64,000 nt of DNA from JAJDOD01 sp050299835 (lineage in GTDB: Bacteria > Pseudomonadota > Alphaproteobacteria > Rhodobacterales > Rhodobacteraceae), in the NCBI GenBank assembly GCA_050299835.1, contig JBNKWP010000011.1, positions 38,640 to 102,639 of the forward strand, given 5' to 3'. Made by a program: the position numbers and the translations under genes. Below, piece by piece: positions 25,231 through 34,098 of the stretch (its first letter is position 1; every line of letters begins with the position of its first letter). The notes under the pieces were generated by a model that was given only the letters and a program-made list of their open reading frames with translations, searched no databases and was not told where the DNA came from.

Positions 25231-26751
25231 TCAGCGTTGGGAGGTATCGTCGCGAGCGTGCCCGCCATCGGCCTTGCCCAACATCGCCCGTTCCTTGATG
25301 ACCCCCCAGAAGTGGAGAACGATCAGCAGAATGATTGCCGCTGCAAGGCATGCGGCAATGGGCCGGTCCACGAAGTCGAGAGGCGCGCGCACCCGCGCCA
25401 TCGCCGACCGCAGTTTGACCTCCATGATACCGCCAAGCACCATCCCTAGGATGATGGGCACGACGGGCAGGTTCTGCCGTTTCAGGACCACTCCGAGAAG
25501 ACCGAACCCCGCCGCGAATATGCAATCCGTGACGGAGTTGCGCAGCGAATAGACGCCCACGAAGGAGAGCGTCAGGATCGTCATGCCAAGAAAACGTGTC
25601 GGAACGCGGATGACCCTGGTCAGAAGGCCCGATGCGACGCCAACGAAGGCGATCACCACGACGTTCAGCAACAGCATGGCGGCAAAAAGCGCATAGACGA
25701 AATCGAGCGAGTCACGGAACAACGCTGGGCCGGGCACGACGTTGTGAACGTAAAAGACTGACAGCATCATCGCCGTCAGCGCCTCTCCGGGGATGCCGAG
25801 CGCGAGAAGCGGGATCATCGCGGCAGCGGGGACTGCATTATTCGCTGATTCCGAAGCGACAAGCCCCTCTTCGCTGCCCTTTCCGAACTGATCGGGCGTG
25901 CGGGAGGTCTTTTGTGCGTAGGTATAGCTCAGAAATTGCGCGGTGAACTCGCCGACACCGGGGATCATACCCATGACAACGCCGACGCCCGAACCGACAG
26001 ATGCGATGCGTTTGTACCCGAGCACGCGGCGCATCGCTGCGAAAGTCCGTCCACCCAGCCCCTGTGTGTCCGGCGCCGAATCGGGCTGGGCAAGGAGCAG
26101 AAACGCCTGGCTCAGGGCGAAAAGTCCGAGAACGACGACGATGAGGTCGAAGCCGGATTGCAGCGCCTCAAGCCCGAAGGTGTAGCGTTGGGTGTAGCGC
26201 ACGGGTTCCAGACCGACCGTCCCGAGGAAGATCCCGAACGCCGCCAGAGAGCCCGCCGCGAAGGTCTGGCCACGATGTGCGATTACGACAAGCACGATGC
26301 CAAGAAGTGCCGCAAGAAAGATCTCGCGGGACCCGAACAGCGGTGCGATTTTGGCGAGAAGTGGCGAGAGAAGGATCAGCGCCAGGACGGACAAAGTACC
26401 GCCAACGAAGGACGCACCATAGGCAAGACCGACAGCCTGCAGTGCCTTGCCCTGTTTGGTCATCGGATAGCCGTCATAGGTGGTCAGTGCATTGACGGCG
26501 GTGCCCGGCGTGTTGATCAGGATCGCAGGCAGCGATCCGCCATACATGGATGACCCGTAAATTCCGAGAAGCATCGTCAGCCCGACGAGCGGCTCCATCG
26601 AGAAGGTCGCGGGAAGAAGTATGGCGATGGCGACCGCTGGCCCCACGCCGGGGATCGCTCCAATCACGACCCCGCCAATCGAGCCGATCAACAACGCAAC
26701 CAGCACATCCAGCGAGAAGAGAAGATTGAGACCGGAAAGAAAGACATCCAT
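25231..26751 (-). CDS. tctA: Tripartite tricarboxylate transporter, large permease TctA
   Basis: A 506-residue polytopic membrane protein with about twelve helices. The two halves repeat the same signature: IGAIPGVGPAVAIAILLP near residue 30 and MGMIPGVGEFTAQFLSY near 260, as in TctA. It works with TctB and the periplasmic TctC. The start is 10 bases behind tctB. Confidence 0.9.
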   Translation of the reverse strand: MDVFLSGLNLLFSLDVLVALLIGSIGGVVIGAIPGVGPAVAIAILLPATFSMEPLVGLTMLLGIYGSSMYGGSLPAILINTPGTAVNALTTYDGYPMTKQGKALQAVGLAYGASFVGGTLSVLALILLSPLLAKIAPLFGSREIFLAALLGIVLVVIAHRGQTFAAGSLAAFGIFLGTVGLEPVRYTQRYTFGLEALQSGFDLIVVVLGLFALSQAFLLLAQPDSAPDTQGLGGRTFAAMRRVLGYKRIASVGSGVGVVMGMIPGVGEFTAQFLSYTYAQKTSRTPDQFGKGSEEGLVASESANNAVPAAAMIPLLALGIPGEALTAMMLSVFYVHNVVPGPALFRDSLDFVYALFAAMLLLNVVVIAFVGVASGLLTRVIRVPTRFLGMTILTLSFVGVYSLRNSVTDCIFAAGFGLLGVVLKRQNLPVVPIILGMVLGGIMEVKLRSAMARVRAPLDFVDRPIAACLAAAIILLIVLHFWGVIKERAMLGKADGGHARDDTSQR

Positions 26752-26761
26752 CGCGGCGCCC

Positions 26762-27304
26762 TCAGAAATACGTCATGAACAGGGACCGCATCGCACCGCC
26801 GGGCAGGAAGTCATAAAGAGCACCGGCCGGTATGCTGATCCGCAAGCCGGTCTTGAAGATCAGCACGATGGTAAGCGCGACACCGAGTGCTGCAAGGCTC
26901 CACCGAAAGCCGGGGTACCCCAGCCGCCGGGTCAGGCTGAGGGTGAATGCGATCGTCGCGGGCAGGTATCCCAGAACCGGGACGAGGGTCACATAGGCCA
27001 GGAACCAGCCCACATATTCCACCGCTTTGAGCCATTCCAGGACTTCCTCCCAACGGCCCTCCGTGCGCTCCGAAACAAGGGCTCCGATAAGGTGAAGCAG
27101 GGAAAAAACCAGCATACCCCCGACCGCAACGGCCGGCCAGAAAGCGGGCTGGGCGAAGAGCTGCGTGCGGGGCAACCATGTGGTTTGAAAAGGCAAGCAG
27201 GCGGCCAGAAACAGCGCGAACGCAACTGTCAGTGCGGCCACGAAAAGATCGCCGGGGTGACGATACCGCTTGAAAAGTTCCTGGAAGGTCTTTCCGGTCG
27301 CCAT
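26762..27304 (-). CDS. tctB: Tripartite tricarboxylate transporter, small permease TctB
   Basis: A 180-residue membrane protein with four hydrophobic segments and a basic N-terminus, matching TctB in length and layout. It lies between tctC and tctA, 66 bases behind tctC. The gap carries a strong hairpin. Confidence 0.85.
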   Translation of the reverse strand: MATGKTFQELFKRYRHPGDLFVAALTVAFALFLAACLPFQTTWLPRTQLFAQPAFWPAVAVGGMLVFSLLHLIGALVSERTEGRWEEVLEWLKAVEYVGWFLAYVTLVPVLGYLPATIAFTLSLTRRLGYPGFRWSLAALGVALTIVLIFKTGLRISIPAGALYDFLPGGAMRSLFMTYF

Positions 27305-27336
27305 GTTGCCCCCCGCCTCTTTCTGGCATCCTGTTC

Positions 27337-27362
27337 GGCGCGCGACAGGAATGCCGCGCGCC
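27337..27362 (-). other. Intercistronic hairpin between tctC and tctB
   Basis: GGCGCGCG and CGCGCGCC are exact complements around a 10-base loop, starting 8 bases after the tctC stop. No T tract is present. It probably protects the tctC mRNA end or limits permease expression. Confidence 0.65.
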
Positions 27363-27370
27363 TGACGAAC

Positions 27371-28315
27371 TTACTGCTCGAGTACGGATGTGATGCGTTC
27401 GAGGGTGGCGGCGTCGGTTTCGAGCCGCTGGGCGGATTCCTCCGCGTTCTGCCAATACAGGAGCGCACCGGTTTCTGCTGCAATCTGCTGCACGCGATCC
27501 GAGGCAATTACCCGCTCGGCTACCTCGGCGATCTTGTCGCGGACATCCTGCGGTGTTTCGGCACGCACGAAAAGACCGTTCCAAAGGCTTGCATCCAGTT
27601 CCGGATTGATCTCGCCGACCGTTGGCACGTCGGGCGTAAGCGGGATGCGGCGCTCTCCGATCGTGGCGAGGACGTTCACTTCATCCAGGCAAGGCAGGAT
27701 AGATTGCAAGTTCGTGTTGATCACGTCCGCATCGCCCGAAGCCAGCGTGTTACAGTCAAGCGCATCGAAAGGTGTGTCGGCCGCGTATGACATCCCCTGT
27801 TCCTTCGCCAACGCGAGGGTCACCTGCGTGGGCACGAGGAACGCCCCGAAATGGCCGAGTATGACAGGGTTGTCCTGGGCGTACTCAACCAGGCCTTCCA
27901 TGTCGGAGTAAGGTTGGGACGCGGACGCCGCGATCACGAACGGGTAGGTGAGAAATATCCCCACCGGCTCGAACGGGTTCGGGTCGAGCGCGGGGATGCC
28001 GACCATCGGACCAACGAGCGGCACGTCGATCACGAAAGATCCGATCGTATAGCCATCGGGGTCCGCAGCGGCCACTTCGGCCGCGCCCGGGAACGGGCCG
28101 CCGCCGCCGCCGGGACGGTTCACGACTGCGGTGGCCACCCCATAGGTGGCCTGGAATTCCTCAGCAATCAATCGGGTCACGATGTCTTCGAGATCACCTG
28201 GCGGAAAGGGCACGACGAAGCTGACCGGCTCCTCGGGATAATTGGACTGGGCAGTCGCGGGCACGGTCGCAGTGGCCAGCGCGACGGCGCTCGCTATGAC
28301 AGGGTTAAGGTTCAT
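27371..28315 (-). CDS. tctC: Tripartite tricarboxylate transporter, binding protein TctC (Bug family)
   Basis: A 314-residue periplasmic binding protein. ATG 28315 has GGAG upstream and gives a signal peptide (MNLNPVIASAVALATATVPA, cut after ~23). The mature part begins with the Bug-type YPEEPVSFVVPFPPGD segment and has NRPGGGGGPFPGAAEVAAADPDG, the usual carboxylate-binding loops. It is the first gene of tctC-tctB-tctA-SDR, transcribed away from an IclR gene. The substrate is likely a di- or tricarboxylate or other acid. Confidence 0.88.
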   Translation of the reverse strand: MNLNPVIASAVALATATVPATAQSNYPEEPVSFVVPFPPGDLEDIVTRLIAEEFQATYGVATAVVNRPGGGGGPFPGAAEVAAADPDGYTIGSFVIDVPLVGPMVGIPALDPNPFEPVGIFLTYPFVIAASASQPYSDMEGLVEYAQDNPVILGHFGAFLVPTQVTLALAKEQGMSYAADTPFDALDCNTLASGDADVINTNLQSILPCLDEVNVLATIGERRIPLTPDVPTVGEINPELDASLWNGLFVRAETPQDVRDKIAEVAERVIASDRVQQIAAETGALLYWQNAEESAQRLETDAATLERITSVLEQ

Positions 28316-28339
28316 CGGGCTCTCCTGTTGCGGTCGTTT

Positions 28340-28375
28340 TTGATTGAGTATCATTATTTGACACTATACGATCAA
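28340..28375 (-). promoter_or_regulatory. tctC promoter with overlapping inverted repeat
   Basis: On the minus strand TTGATC (28375-28370) and GATACT (28352-28347) are spaced by 17 bases, a good sigma-70-type pair 32 bases before the tctC start. The same bases contain an inverted repeat: TTGAT/ATCAA outer arms (28340-28344, 28371-28375) and GTAT/ATAC inner arms (28348-28351, 28366-28369). A divergently encoded IclR protein could bind here and control both directions. Confidence 0.5.
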
Positions 28376-28458
28376 TAAATGATGGCGGGGCCGATCCCCC
28401 CTGTCAATAGATACTGCATTGGTCCTTGGGACCTCCGCCGTCGAACGAGGGCTTGGCT

Positions 28459-29283
28459 TTGGGTACGATCAGCAAGGCGCTAAATTTATTGTCGCATTTT
28501 TCGGCACGGCGCGGGGAAATCGGGTTAGCCGAATTCACCCGTCTCAGCGGTGCGGACAAGGCGACGGTGCGACGTCATCTGCTCGAACTGGAGCGCAATG
28601 GATTTCTCGAACGCAACACCGCGACACGTGAATACAGGCTGGGACCGGCCTTGCTGCGTCTGGCATCGGTGCGGGAGAAGCATTTCCCGATCCGCGCCGC
28701 GATCACACCCGTCGTTGATGGAATGGCCGAACGGCTTGGTGAGCTGGTCCACGCATCACTGTGGCAGGGTGCTGTCATGTCGCCGCTATATCACACGGAC
28801 GTCTCCCGGCACGGGCTGCGCGTGATCTTTGACGAAGCGGAGGTATTGCCCTTGCATGCAACTGCGTCCGGGCTTGCGATGCTCGCCTTCGGGCCCGCAA
28901 ACGTTGCCGATCTTGTGCTTGGTGGCACCCTGGCATGCTACACGGCGAGCACAGTGATCGCACGGTCCGACCTGATGGCGCTTATCGAGGCGACGCGCGC
29001 ACACGGATACAGTCAATCGGACGAATTCTACACCAGCGGTGTCGTTTCATATGCAATGCCGTTCTTCGGTCCGTCGGGCAGTGCGATTGGTACCCTCGCG
29101 GTTCCCTTCCCACGTTCCCGATACAGCGCGGAACTGGAGGAAAGAGTCTTGCAAGAGCTAAGGGACGGGTGCCGCACCGTCTCCCGCGTCGCCGGCGGCG
29201 CGGTGCCTGCTGAGCTCAACACCTTGTGGGACTGCTTACCAGGGTCCGCGGCGACTGAACCGAAAAGTCAGGCAGCGTCATGA
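28459..29283 (+). CDS. IclR family transcriptional regulator
   Basis: An IclR-type repressor: winged helix (SKALNLLSHFS, then RLSGADKATVRRHLLELERN) followed by the IclR effector domain. No ATG is available; TTG 28459 has GAGGG 7 bases upstream and gives the usual short leader before SKAL, while TTG 28426 lacks a site. The protein (about 274 residues) is clearly similar to the IclR protein encoded at 40329-41141 on the other side of the homogentisate operon. It overlaps the aminotransferase gene by 4 bases, so it is co-transcribed with it, and is divergent from tctCBA. Confidence 0.85.
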   Translation: MGTISKALNLLSHFSARRGEIGLAEFTRLSGADKATVRRHLLELERNGFLERNTATREYRLGPALLRLASVREKHFPIRAAITPVVDGMAERLGELVHASLWQGAVMSPLYHTDVSRHGLRVIFDEAEVLPLHATASGLAMLAFGPANVADLVLGGTLACYTASTVIARSDLMALIEATRAHGYSQSDEFYTSGVVSYAMPFFGPSGSAIGTLAVPFPRSRYSAELEERVLQELRDGCRTVSRVAGGAVPAELNTLWDCLPGSAATEPKSQAAS

Positions 29284-30569
29284 CACGGACTATTGAGCAA
29301 CTGCTGGCGGATCGGAAGCGCCTGTTAGGACCCAACGTATCGACCTTTTACAACGATCCTCTGCATATCGTGCGTGGCGAGGGCGTTTGGCTGTGGGATG
29401 CCGACGGTCGCAAATATCTCGATTGCTACAACAACGTGCCCCATGTCGGGCATTGCAACCCCCGGGTGGTCGAGGCGATCTGCCGGCAGGCCGCGACGTT
29501 GAACACGCATACACGCTATCTGCACGACACGATCCTAGATTATGTCGAGCGGCTTACGGACACGATGCACGCTTCCCTTTCGACAGCCGTGATGACCTGT
29601 ACGGGGTCGGAGGCCAATGACATCGCCTTGCGCATGGCCGAAGCCATGACGGGACGGCGGGGGATCGTGGCCACGGACGCGACCTATCACGGAAATACCG
29701 CCCTTGTCAGTCAGCTCAGCCGGTCGAACGTGCCCAGCACCGGGTTCGGGCTCGACGCGTATTTCCGTTTCGTGACCGCGCCGGACAGTTATCGCGCACC
29801 CGATCCCGACGGCACCGCGTTCGCCAATGCCGTCGCCGCGCAGATCGACGCGCATGAAAAGGCCGGCACCGGTTTCGCGGCGCTGGTCATCTGTCCCTAT
29901 TTCCTCAACGAAGGCTTTCCCGACAATCCCAATGGATGGCTGAAACCCACCGCCGACGTGGTGCGAGATGCGGGGGGATTGCTGATCTGCGACGAGGTGC
30001 AATCCGGCTTCGGTCGCACGGGCACCCATCTTTGGGCGCATGAAAAGATGGGGGTCGTGCCTGACATCGTGACGTTGGGCAAGCCGATGGCGAACGGGCA
30101 CCCGGTCGGTGCAGTGGTCACGCGCGAGGAGATCCTTGCCACATTCCGCAAAGGTTATCGGTATTTCAATACGTTTGGCGGGAACCCGGTGTCCTGCGCC
30201 GCCGCCATGGCGGTACTCGACGAGATTGAAGAGAAAGACTTGGTTAGTCACGCCCGCACCGTAGGCGATCATGCTCGTGCCCGCCTCGCGACACTCCAGG
30301 AGAAACACGAGGTTATCGGAGACATCCGCGGGTCGGGTCTTATCTTCGGCGCGGAGATGGTCCAGGACCGCGACACCCGCGAGCCTGCGACAGAATTCAC
30401 CGACCGCGTCATCAACGAAATGCGTCATCGCGGCGTCATCCATTCCAAGCTTGGGCGGCACAAGAACACGCTCAAGATCAGGCCGCCGATGCCATTCACT
30501 GTCGAGAACGCCGATTTCTTGCTGGACACGCTCGACCATGTGCTGTCGATCACCCCGCTGGACGCATGA
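29280..30569 (+). CDS. Class III PLP-dependent aminotransferase / phospho-lyase-like protein
   Basis: A 429-residue fold-type I PLP enzyme. Landmarks are TCTGSEANDIALRMAEA, the PLP-binding DEVQSGFGRTG, and the Schiff-base Lys in TLGKPMANGHPVGAVV. The sequence style (LGPNVSTFYNDPLHIVRGEG) fits the branch that includes AGXT2-like phospho-lyases for ethanolamine phosphate and phosphohydroxylysine. It overlaps the following kinase gene by 4 bases, the pairing seen in hydroxylysine breakdown (kinase, then phospho-lyase). An ordinary omega-aminotransferase role remains possible. Confidence 0.85.
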   Translation: MTRTIEQLLADRKRLLGPNVSTFYNDPLHIVRGEGVWLWDADGRKYLDCYNNVPHVGHCNPRVVEAICRQAATLNTHTRYLHDTILDYVERLTDTMHASLSTAVMTCTGSEANDIALRMAEAMTGRRGIVATDATYHGNTALVSQLSRSNVPSTGFGLDAYFRFVTAPDSYRAPDPDGTAFANAVAAQIDAHEKAGTGFAALVICPYFLNEGFPDNPNGWLKPTADVVRDAGGLLICDEVQSGFGRTGTHLWAHEKMGVVPDIVTLGKPMANGHPVGAVVTREEILATFRKGYRYFNTFGGNPVSCAAAMAVLDEIEEKDLVSHARTVGDHARARLATLQEKHEVIGDIRGSGLIFGAEMVQDRDTREPATEFTDRVINEMRHRGVIHSKLGRHKNTLKIRPPMPFTVENADFLLDTLDHVLSITPLDA

Positions 30570-31498
30570 ACGCGCTTGTCGAACAGGCCCTCGCGCTCTG
30601 GGGCATGGGAGGCGCGTCCACCCAACTTGTCGCGGCGCGTGAAAACCACGTCTATCGCGTTGACCATGAGGACCGATCCTATGCGCTGCGTCTGCGCCGA
30701 CCGGGATATCGCAGCGATGCCGAGTTGCGATCCGAGCTTGACTGGATGGCGGCGGTCGCGTCCGGCGGACTGCATGTGCCCACCCCGGTCCCAAGCCTCT
30801 CGGGCGCGCATTTGCAGGAGATCGGCGGTGTCCGCGCAGACATGCTCGACTGGCTTTCCGGACGGCCGATGGCGGATCTCTTTGATACCGAGACGCCGGA
30901 ATCTCGCGCAGAACTCTTCCGCAGGCTCGGGTGTAGGATGGCGGACCTTCACCGGGTCTCACATGATTGGGATCAACCGGCGGGGTTCGTGCGGTGCCGC
31001 TGGGATCGGGAAGGCTTGCTCGGTGAGGCACCAATCTGGGGTAGGTTCTGGAAAAATCCGACGCTCGGCGAAGCGGATCGCAGACTCTTTTCGGCAGTGC
31101 GCGAAGTGGCAGGGCGGCACCTTCGCGACGTCGGGGGCGACTTTGATTTCGGCCTGATTCACGCAGATCTGGTCCGGGAGAACGTTCTGGTCGATGGGCC
31201 CCGGCTCTGGTTGATCGACTTTGACGACGGGGGCTTCGGGTTCCGGCTTTTCGACATCGCGACGTCGCTTCTGAAGACCGTCGAAGCCCCGGACCACGCG
31301 GCACTGCGCGCGGCACTTATCGGCGGGTATCGCGAGCGGCGCGCATTGGATACGGGCGATCTGGATCTGTTTCTGCTGCTTCGTGCCTTGACATATGTCG
31401 GCTGGATCATCGACCGCATGGACGAACCAGGCGCGACCGAGCGAAACGCCCGGTTCGTGACGCGGGCGCGCGCCCTGGCTGAGCGCTATCTGTCCTGA
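30566..31498 (+). CDS. APH-fold phosphotransferase (amino-alcohol kinase-like)
   Basis: A 310-residue protein-kinase-like phosphotransferase of the APH/choline kinase family. The catalytic loop IHADLVRENVL (HxDxxxxN) and metal-binding LIDFDD are visible in the C-terminal half; an N-terminal nucleotide-binding lobe has NHVYRVDHEDRSYALRLRRP. Together with the overlapping class III PLP gene it resembles the hydroxylysine kinase / phospho-lyase pair, so the substrate may be an amino alcohol. Antibiotic resistance is less likely in this setting. Confidence 0.8.
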   Translation: MNALVEQALALWGMGGASTQLVAARENHVYRVDHEDRSYALRLRRPGYRSDAELRSELDWMAAVASGGLHVPTPVPSLSGAHLQEIGGVRADMLDWLSGRPMADLFDTETPESRAELFRRLGCRMADLHRVSHDWDQPAGFVRCRWDREGLLGEAPIWGRFWKNPTLGEADRRLFSAVREVAGRHLRDVGGDFDFGLIHADLVRENVLVDGPRLWLIDFDDGGFGFRLFDIATSLLKTVEAPDHAALRAALIGGYRERRALDTGDLDLFLLLRALTYVGWIIDRMDEPGATERNARFVTRARALAERYLS

Positions 31499-31604
31499 AA
31501 CGCGAATGCAGGATCAGATATCATCGGATCTGACGACCTGTCCGATGGTCATGGTGCAAAGGACCACGATCTCGGTACGTACTTGTCGGCAGATGCCTGT
31601 TCTT

Positions 31605-32252
31605 TCAGGAGCCTGTCTGTTTCACGACTTCGGGTGCCGCCTGTTGCACGGCAGGCAGGTCCGTCGCCGCTTTGTGAGCGCGGACGATATTTGGAAGATC
31701 TGACCATTCGGCCCCCCAACGATCCGCGCCGTAGATCTGGGGAACGAGGCAGAGATCGGCAAAAGTTATCTGCGCACCTGCGCAGAAGGGACCGGCTGGA
31801 TCGCGCGCAAGCATCGCCTCGAATGCCGTCAGCCCGCGGCGTATGAAATGCGTCATCCATGCCATGCGCCGGGCGTCTTTCTCTTCCTCCGCCAAGGGTG
31901 CCACGACCTCGTTGACGACTGAAGGATTGCAGATCGGGTGGGTGTCGCTGGCCAGGATCGAGGCCAATGCGCGGACACGCGCCCGCGCTCCGGGATCGGC
32001 GGGCAACAGTCCAAGCCCGCGTGTTTCGTCGAGGTATTCCACGATCGCCAGCGACTGCGTGAGCCGCAATCCGTCTATGTCGAGCACGGGAACGAAGCCC
32101 TGCGGATTGACCTCCGCATGTGCGGGGAGACGCTGTTCTCCTGCCAGCAGATCCACTGTACGGCTCTCATAGGCAATGCCCGCGAGGTTCAACGCGATCC
32201 GAACCCGGTAGCTGGCCGTGGAGCGCCAGTAATCGTACAGGACAACCGTCAT
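31605..32252 (-). CDS. maiA: Maleylacetoacetate isomerase
   Basis: A 215-residue zeta-class GST. The N-terminus has the diagnostic YDYWRSTASYRVRIALNLAG with the active-site Ser region, then NPQGFVPVLDIDGLRLTQSLAI. It isomerises maleylacetoacetate to fumarylacetoacetate with glutathione. It overlaps the DUF2783 gene by 4 bases and is the last gene of the homogentisate operon, which supports the assignment. Confidence 0.92.
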   Translation of the reverse strand: MTVVLYDYWRSTASYRVRIALNLAGIAYESRTVDLLAGEQRLPAHAEVNPQGFVPVLDIDGLRLTQSLAIVEYLDETRGLGLLPADPGARARVRALASILASDTHPICNPSVVNEVVAPLAEEEKDARRMAWMTHFIRRGLTAFEAMLARDPAGPFCAGAQITFADLCLVPQIYGADRWGAEWSDLPNIVRAHKAATDLPAVQQAAPEVVKQTGS

Positions 32253-32437
32253 TTCCGGGCCACCTCGATGGCCTCGCGGATCACGTCGAGGTCACCGACA
32301 TGGTTGAACAGCGTGAGGATGAGCCGCGCGTTCAGCGCGTCGCTTTCGGATTTTGAAAGGCCCTCATGCGCCGAAAGCAGCAGTTCGTAGGCATCGTCTG
32401 GTCGGTCGAGATTGCGGTTGGTGGCAAGTTCGGTCAT
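32249..32437 (-). CDS. DUF2783 family small protein
   Basis: A 62-residue helical protein (DRPDDAYELLLSAHEGLSKS, then ALNARLILTLFNHVGD) that fits DUF2783. Members of this family are usually encoded beside FAD-dependent aromatic monooxygenases. It overlaps the monooxygenase gene by 4 bases and maiA by 4 bases. A role as accessory subunit of the monooxygenase is inferred from location only. Confidence 0.8.
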   Translation of the reverse strand: MTELATNRNLDRPDDAYELLLSAHEGLSKSESDALNARLILTLFNHVGDLDVIREAIEVARK

Positions 32438-34041
32438 TCGGCGTTTCTCCCTGTGGCGCGGGCGAGGGCCGCCGCGATGGTCGATACATCAGCCTCCTGC
32501 CACCGTGCGGCGACATGTTGATCGGGCCGGATAAGGTAGATCGCCCGCGCGGCCTTGCCGAGGTAGCGGGCACCGAGGTCCTCTCCGGGTTCGGTGATCG
32601 AAAGAGCCGTGGTTCCGGGAACCTCCGGCGCCGTGCACCCGACGCCAAGCACGATGAAATCGCCGCCAAGCCGGTCGAGCAGGTAACCCGCGTCGAGCGG
32701 CGCATCGGGGCAGGGAGCGCCGGGTCGCGACCGCGCCGGTCCGCCGGGCAGGGCATCGGGCGTGTTAAGCGGGCTCTCGTCATAGATCGCGGGTTGCGAC
32801 AGGCGGCCGGAGTTCACGAAGGGCCGGGCGAAGTCATTATCGCGCGACAGGTGCAACACCGCGTCACGGAACAGCCTGCTGACCTCCGATTTCGGAGTGA
32901 TGAAATCCGTCGACCGGGTGGAGTTGAGGATATTCTCATCTGCTGCGTACCGGCGTTCCTGGTCATAGGTGTCGAGAAGCGTCTCGGGTGCCGTGCCATC
33001 CAGGACCATCGCCAGCTTCCACGCGACGTTTTCGGCATCCTGCATCCCTCCATTGGCGCCGCGCGCGCCGAAGGGCGAGACCTGATGGGCACTGTCGCCG
33101 ACGAATAACGTGCGGCCATGTCGGAAGGACGACATGCGACGGCACTGAAATGTATAGATCGAGGTCCAGATGATCTCGTATTCGACATCCGGGAGCATTT
33201 CGTCGATCCGGGCGCGGATGCTGTTTTCCTCCAGCTCCTTCTCGCGGTCGATGTCCCAGCCAATCTGGAAATCGATACGCCACATGTCGTCAGGCTGCTT
33301 GTGAAGCAGCGTCGAGTCTCCGGAGCCGCGAAACGGTGGCTCGAACCAGAACCGACGTTCGACGGGGAAGTCGGCGGCGGCCATGCGAACGTCCGCGATC
33401 AGGAAGTTGTCCTTGAACTCTTTGCCCTCGAAACCAAGACCCAGGCCCCTGCGCGTCGGAGACCCTGCGCCATCGCAGGCCAGAACCCAATCCGCAGTCA
33501 ACGCGTACGGACCATCCGGTGTCATGATCTCAAGCCGTGCACCGTCATTACGCGTATCGAGACGTTCGACACGGTTCCTGCCACGGATCTCAATGGGCGC
33601 ACCTTGCGCCGCGGCATCGCGCACACGCTCGACAAGGAACTTCTCGAAATAGGGCTGCTGGAGATTGATGAAGGCGGGGCGGCGATGCCCGCCTTCGGGC
33701 AACAGGTTGAACTCGAAGACCAGGTTGTCGCCATGAAGGACTTTCCCGAGGTTCCAGACCACGCCTTTGTCGACGATCGGGTCGCCGCATCCCAGCCGGT
33801 CGCAGATTTCGAGCGTGCGTTTGGCGAAGCAAATTGCACGGCTGCCCTCGCCGACGCCTTCGTGATCATCGAGCACCAACACCCGCACGCCCTTCAGCGC
33901 CAGGTCGAGCGCGACGCCCATGCCAATGGGACCGCCACCGATCACGACAACGGGGTAGTGTGCCTCGGTCTCCGCATCCTGATCTGCGCTGCGCGCGTAA
34001 GGATACAGGCGGTGCGCAAGGGTGTAACGGTTGTCCAGCAT
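32434..34041 (-). CDS. FAD-dependent aromatic monooxygenase (MhpA-like)
   Basis: A 535-residue group A flavoprotein hydroxylase. It has the GxGxxG Rossmann motif VVIGGGPIGMGVALDLALKG near residue 32, the DG motif LACDGAGSPTRRG, and the GD motif FVGDSAHQVSPFGARGANGG. A C-terminal thioredoxin-like tail of the MhpA/phenol hydroxylase type follows. In an operon that degrades homogentisate, the likely reaction is ring hydroxylation to homogentisate (for example of 3-hydroxyphenylacetate), but this is inference. No 4-hydroxyphenylpyruvate dioxygenase gene was found in the window. Confidence 0.85.
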   Translation of the reverse strand: MLDNRYTLAHRLYPYARSADQDAETEAHYPVVVIGGGPIGMGVALDLALKGVRVLVLDDHEGVGEGSRAICFAKRTLEICDRLGCGDPIVDKGVVWNLGKVLHGDNLVFEFNLLPEGGHRRPAFINLQQPYFEKFLVERVRDAAAQGAPIEIRGRNRVERLDTRNDGARLEIMTPDGPYALTADWVLACDGAGSPTRRGLGLGFEGKEFKDNFLIADVRMAAADFPVERRFWFEPPFRGSGDSTLLHKQPDDMWRIDFQIGWDIDREKELEENSIRARIDEMLPDVEYEIIWTSIYTFQCRRMSSFRHGRTLFVGDSAHQVSPFGARGANGGMQDAENVAWKLAMVLDGTAPETLLDTYDQERRYAADENILNSTRSTDFITPKSEVSRLFRDAVLHLSRDNDFARPFVNSGRLSQPAIYDESPLNTPDALPGGPARSRPGAPCPDAPLDAGYLLDRLGGDFIVLGVGCTAPEVPGTTALSITEPGEDLGARYLGKAARAIYLIRPDQHVAARWQEADVSTIAAALARATGRNAE

Positions 34042-34098
34042 GTCGGTTCTCTCCCTGTGCTTGGTGTAACGCTCCGATCCTTCGGCCGCGTTGCGTCG

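Noticed and set aside
29535..31316. 593-codon minus-strand frame across the aminotransferase and kinase genes
   Set aside because: Arg/Pro/Gly-rich shadow of two genes with visible active sites.
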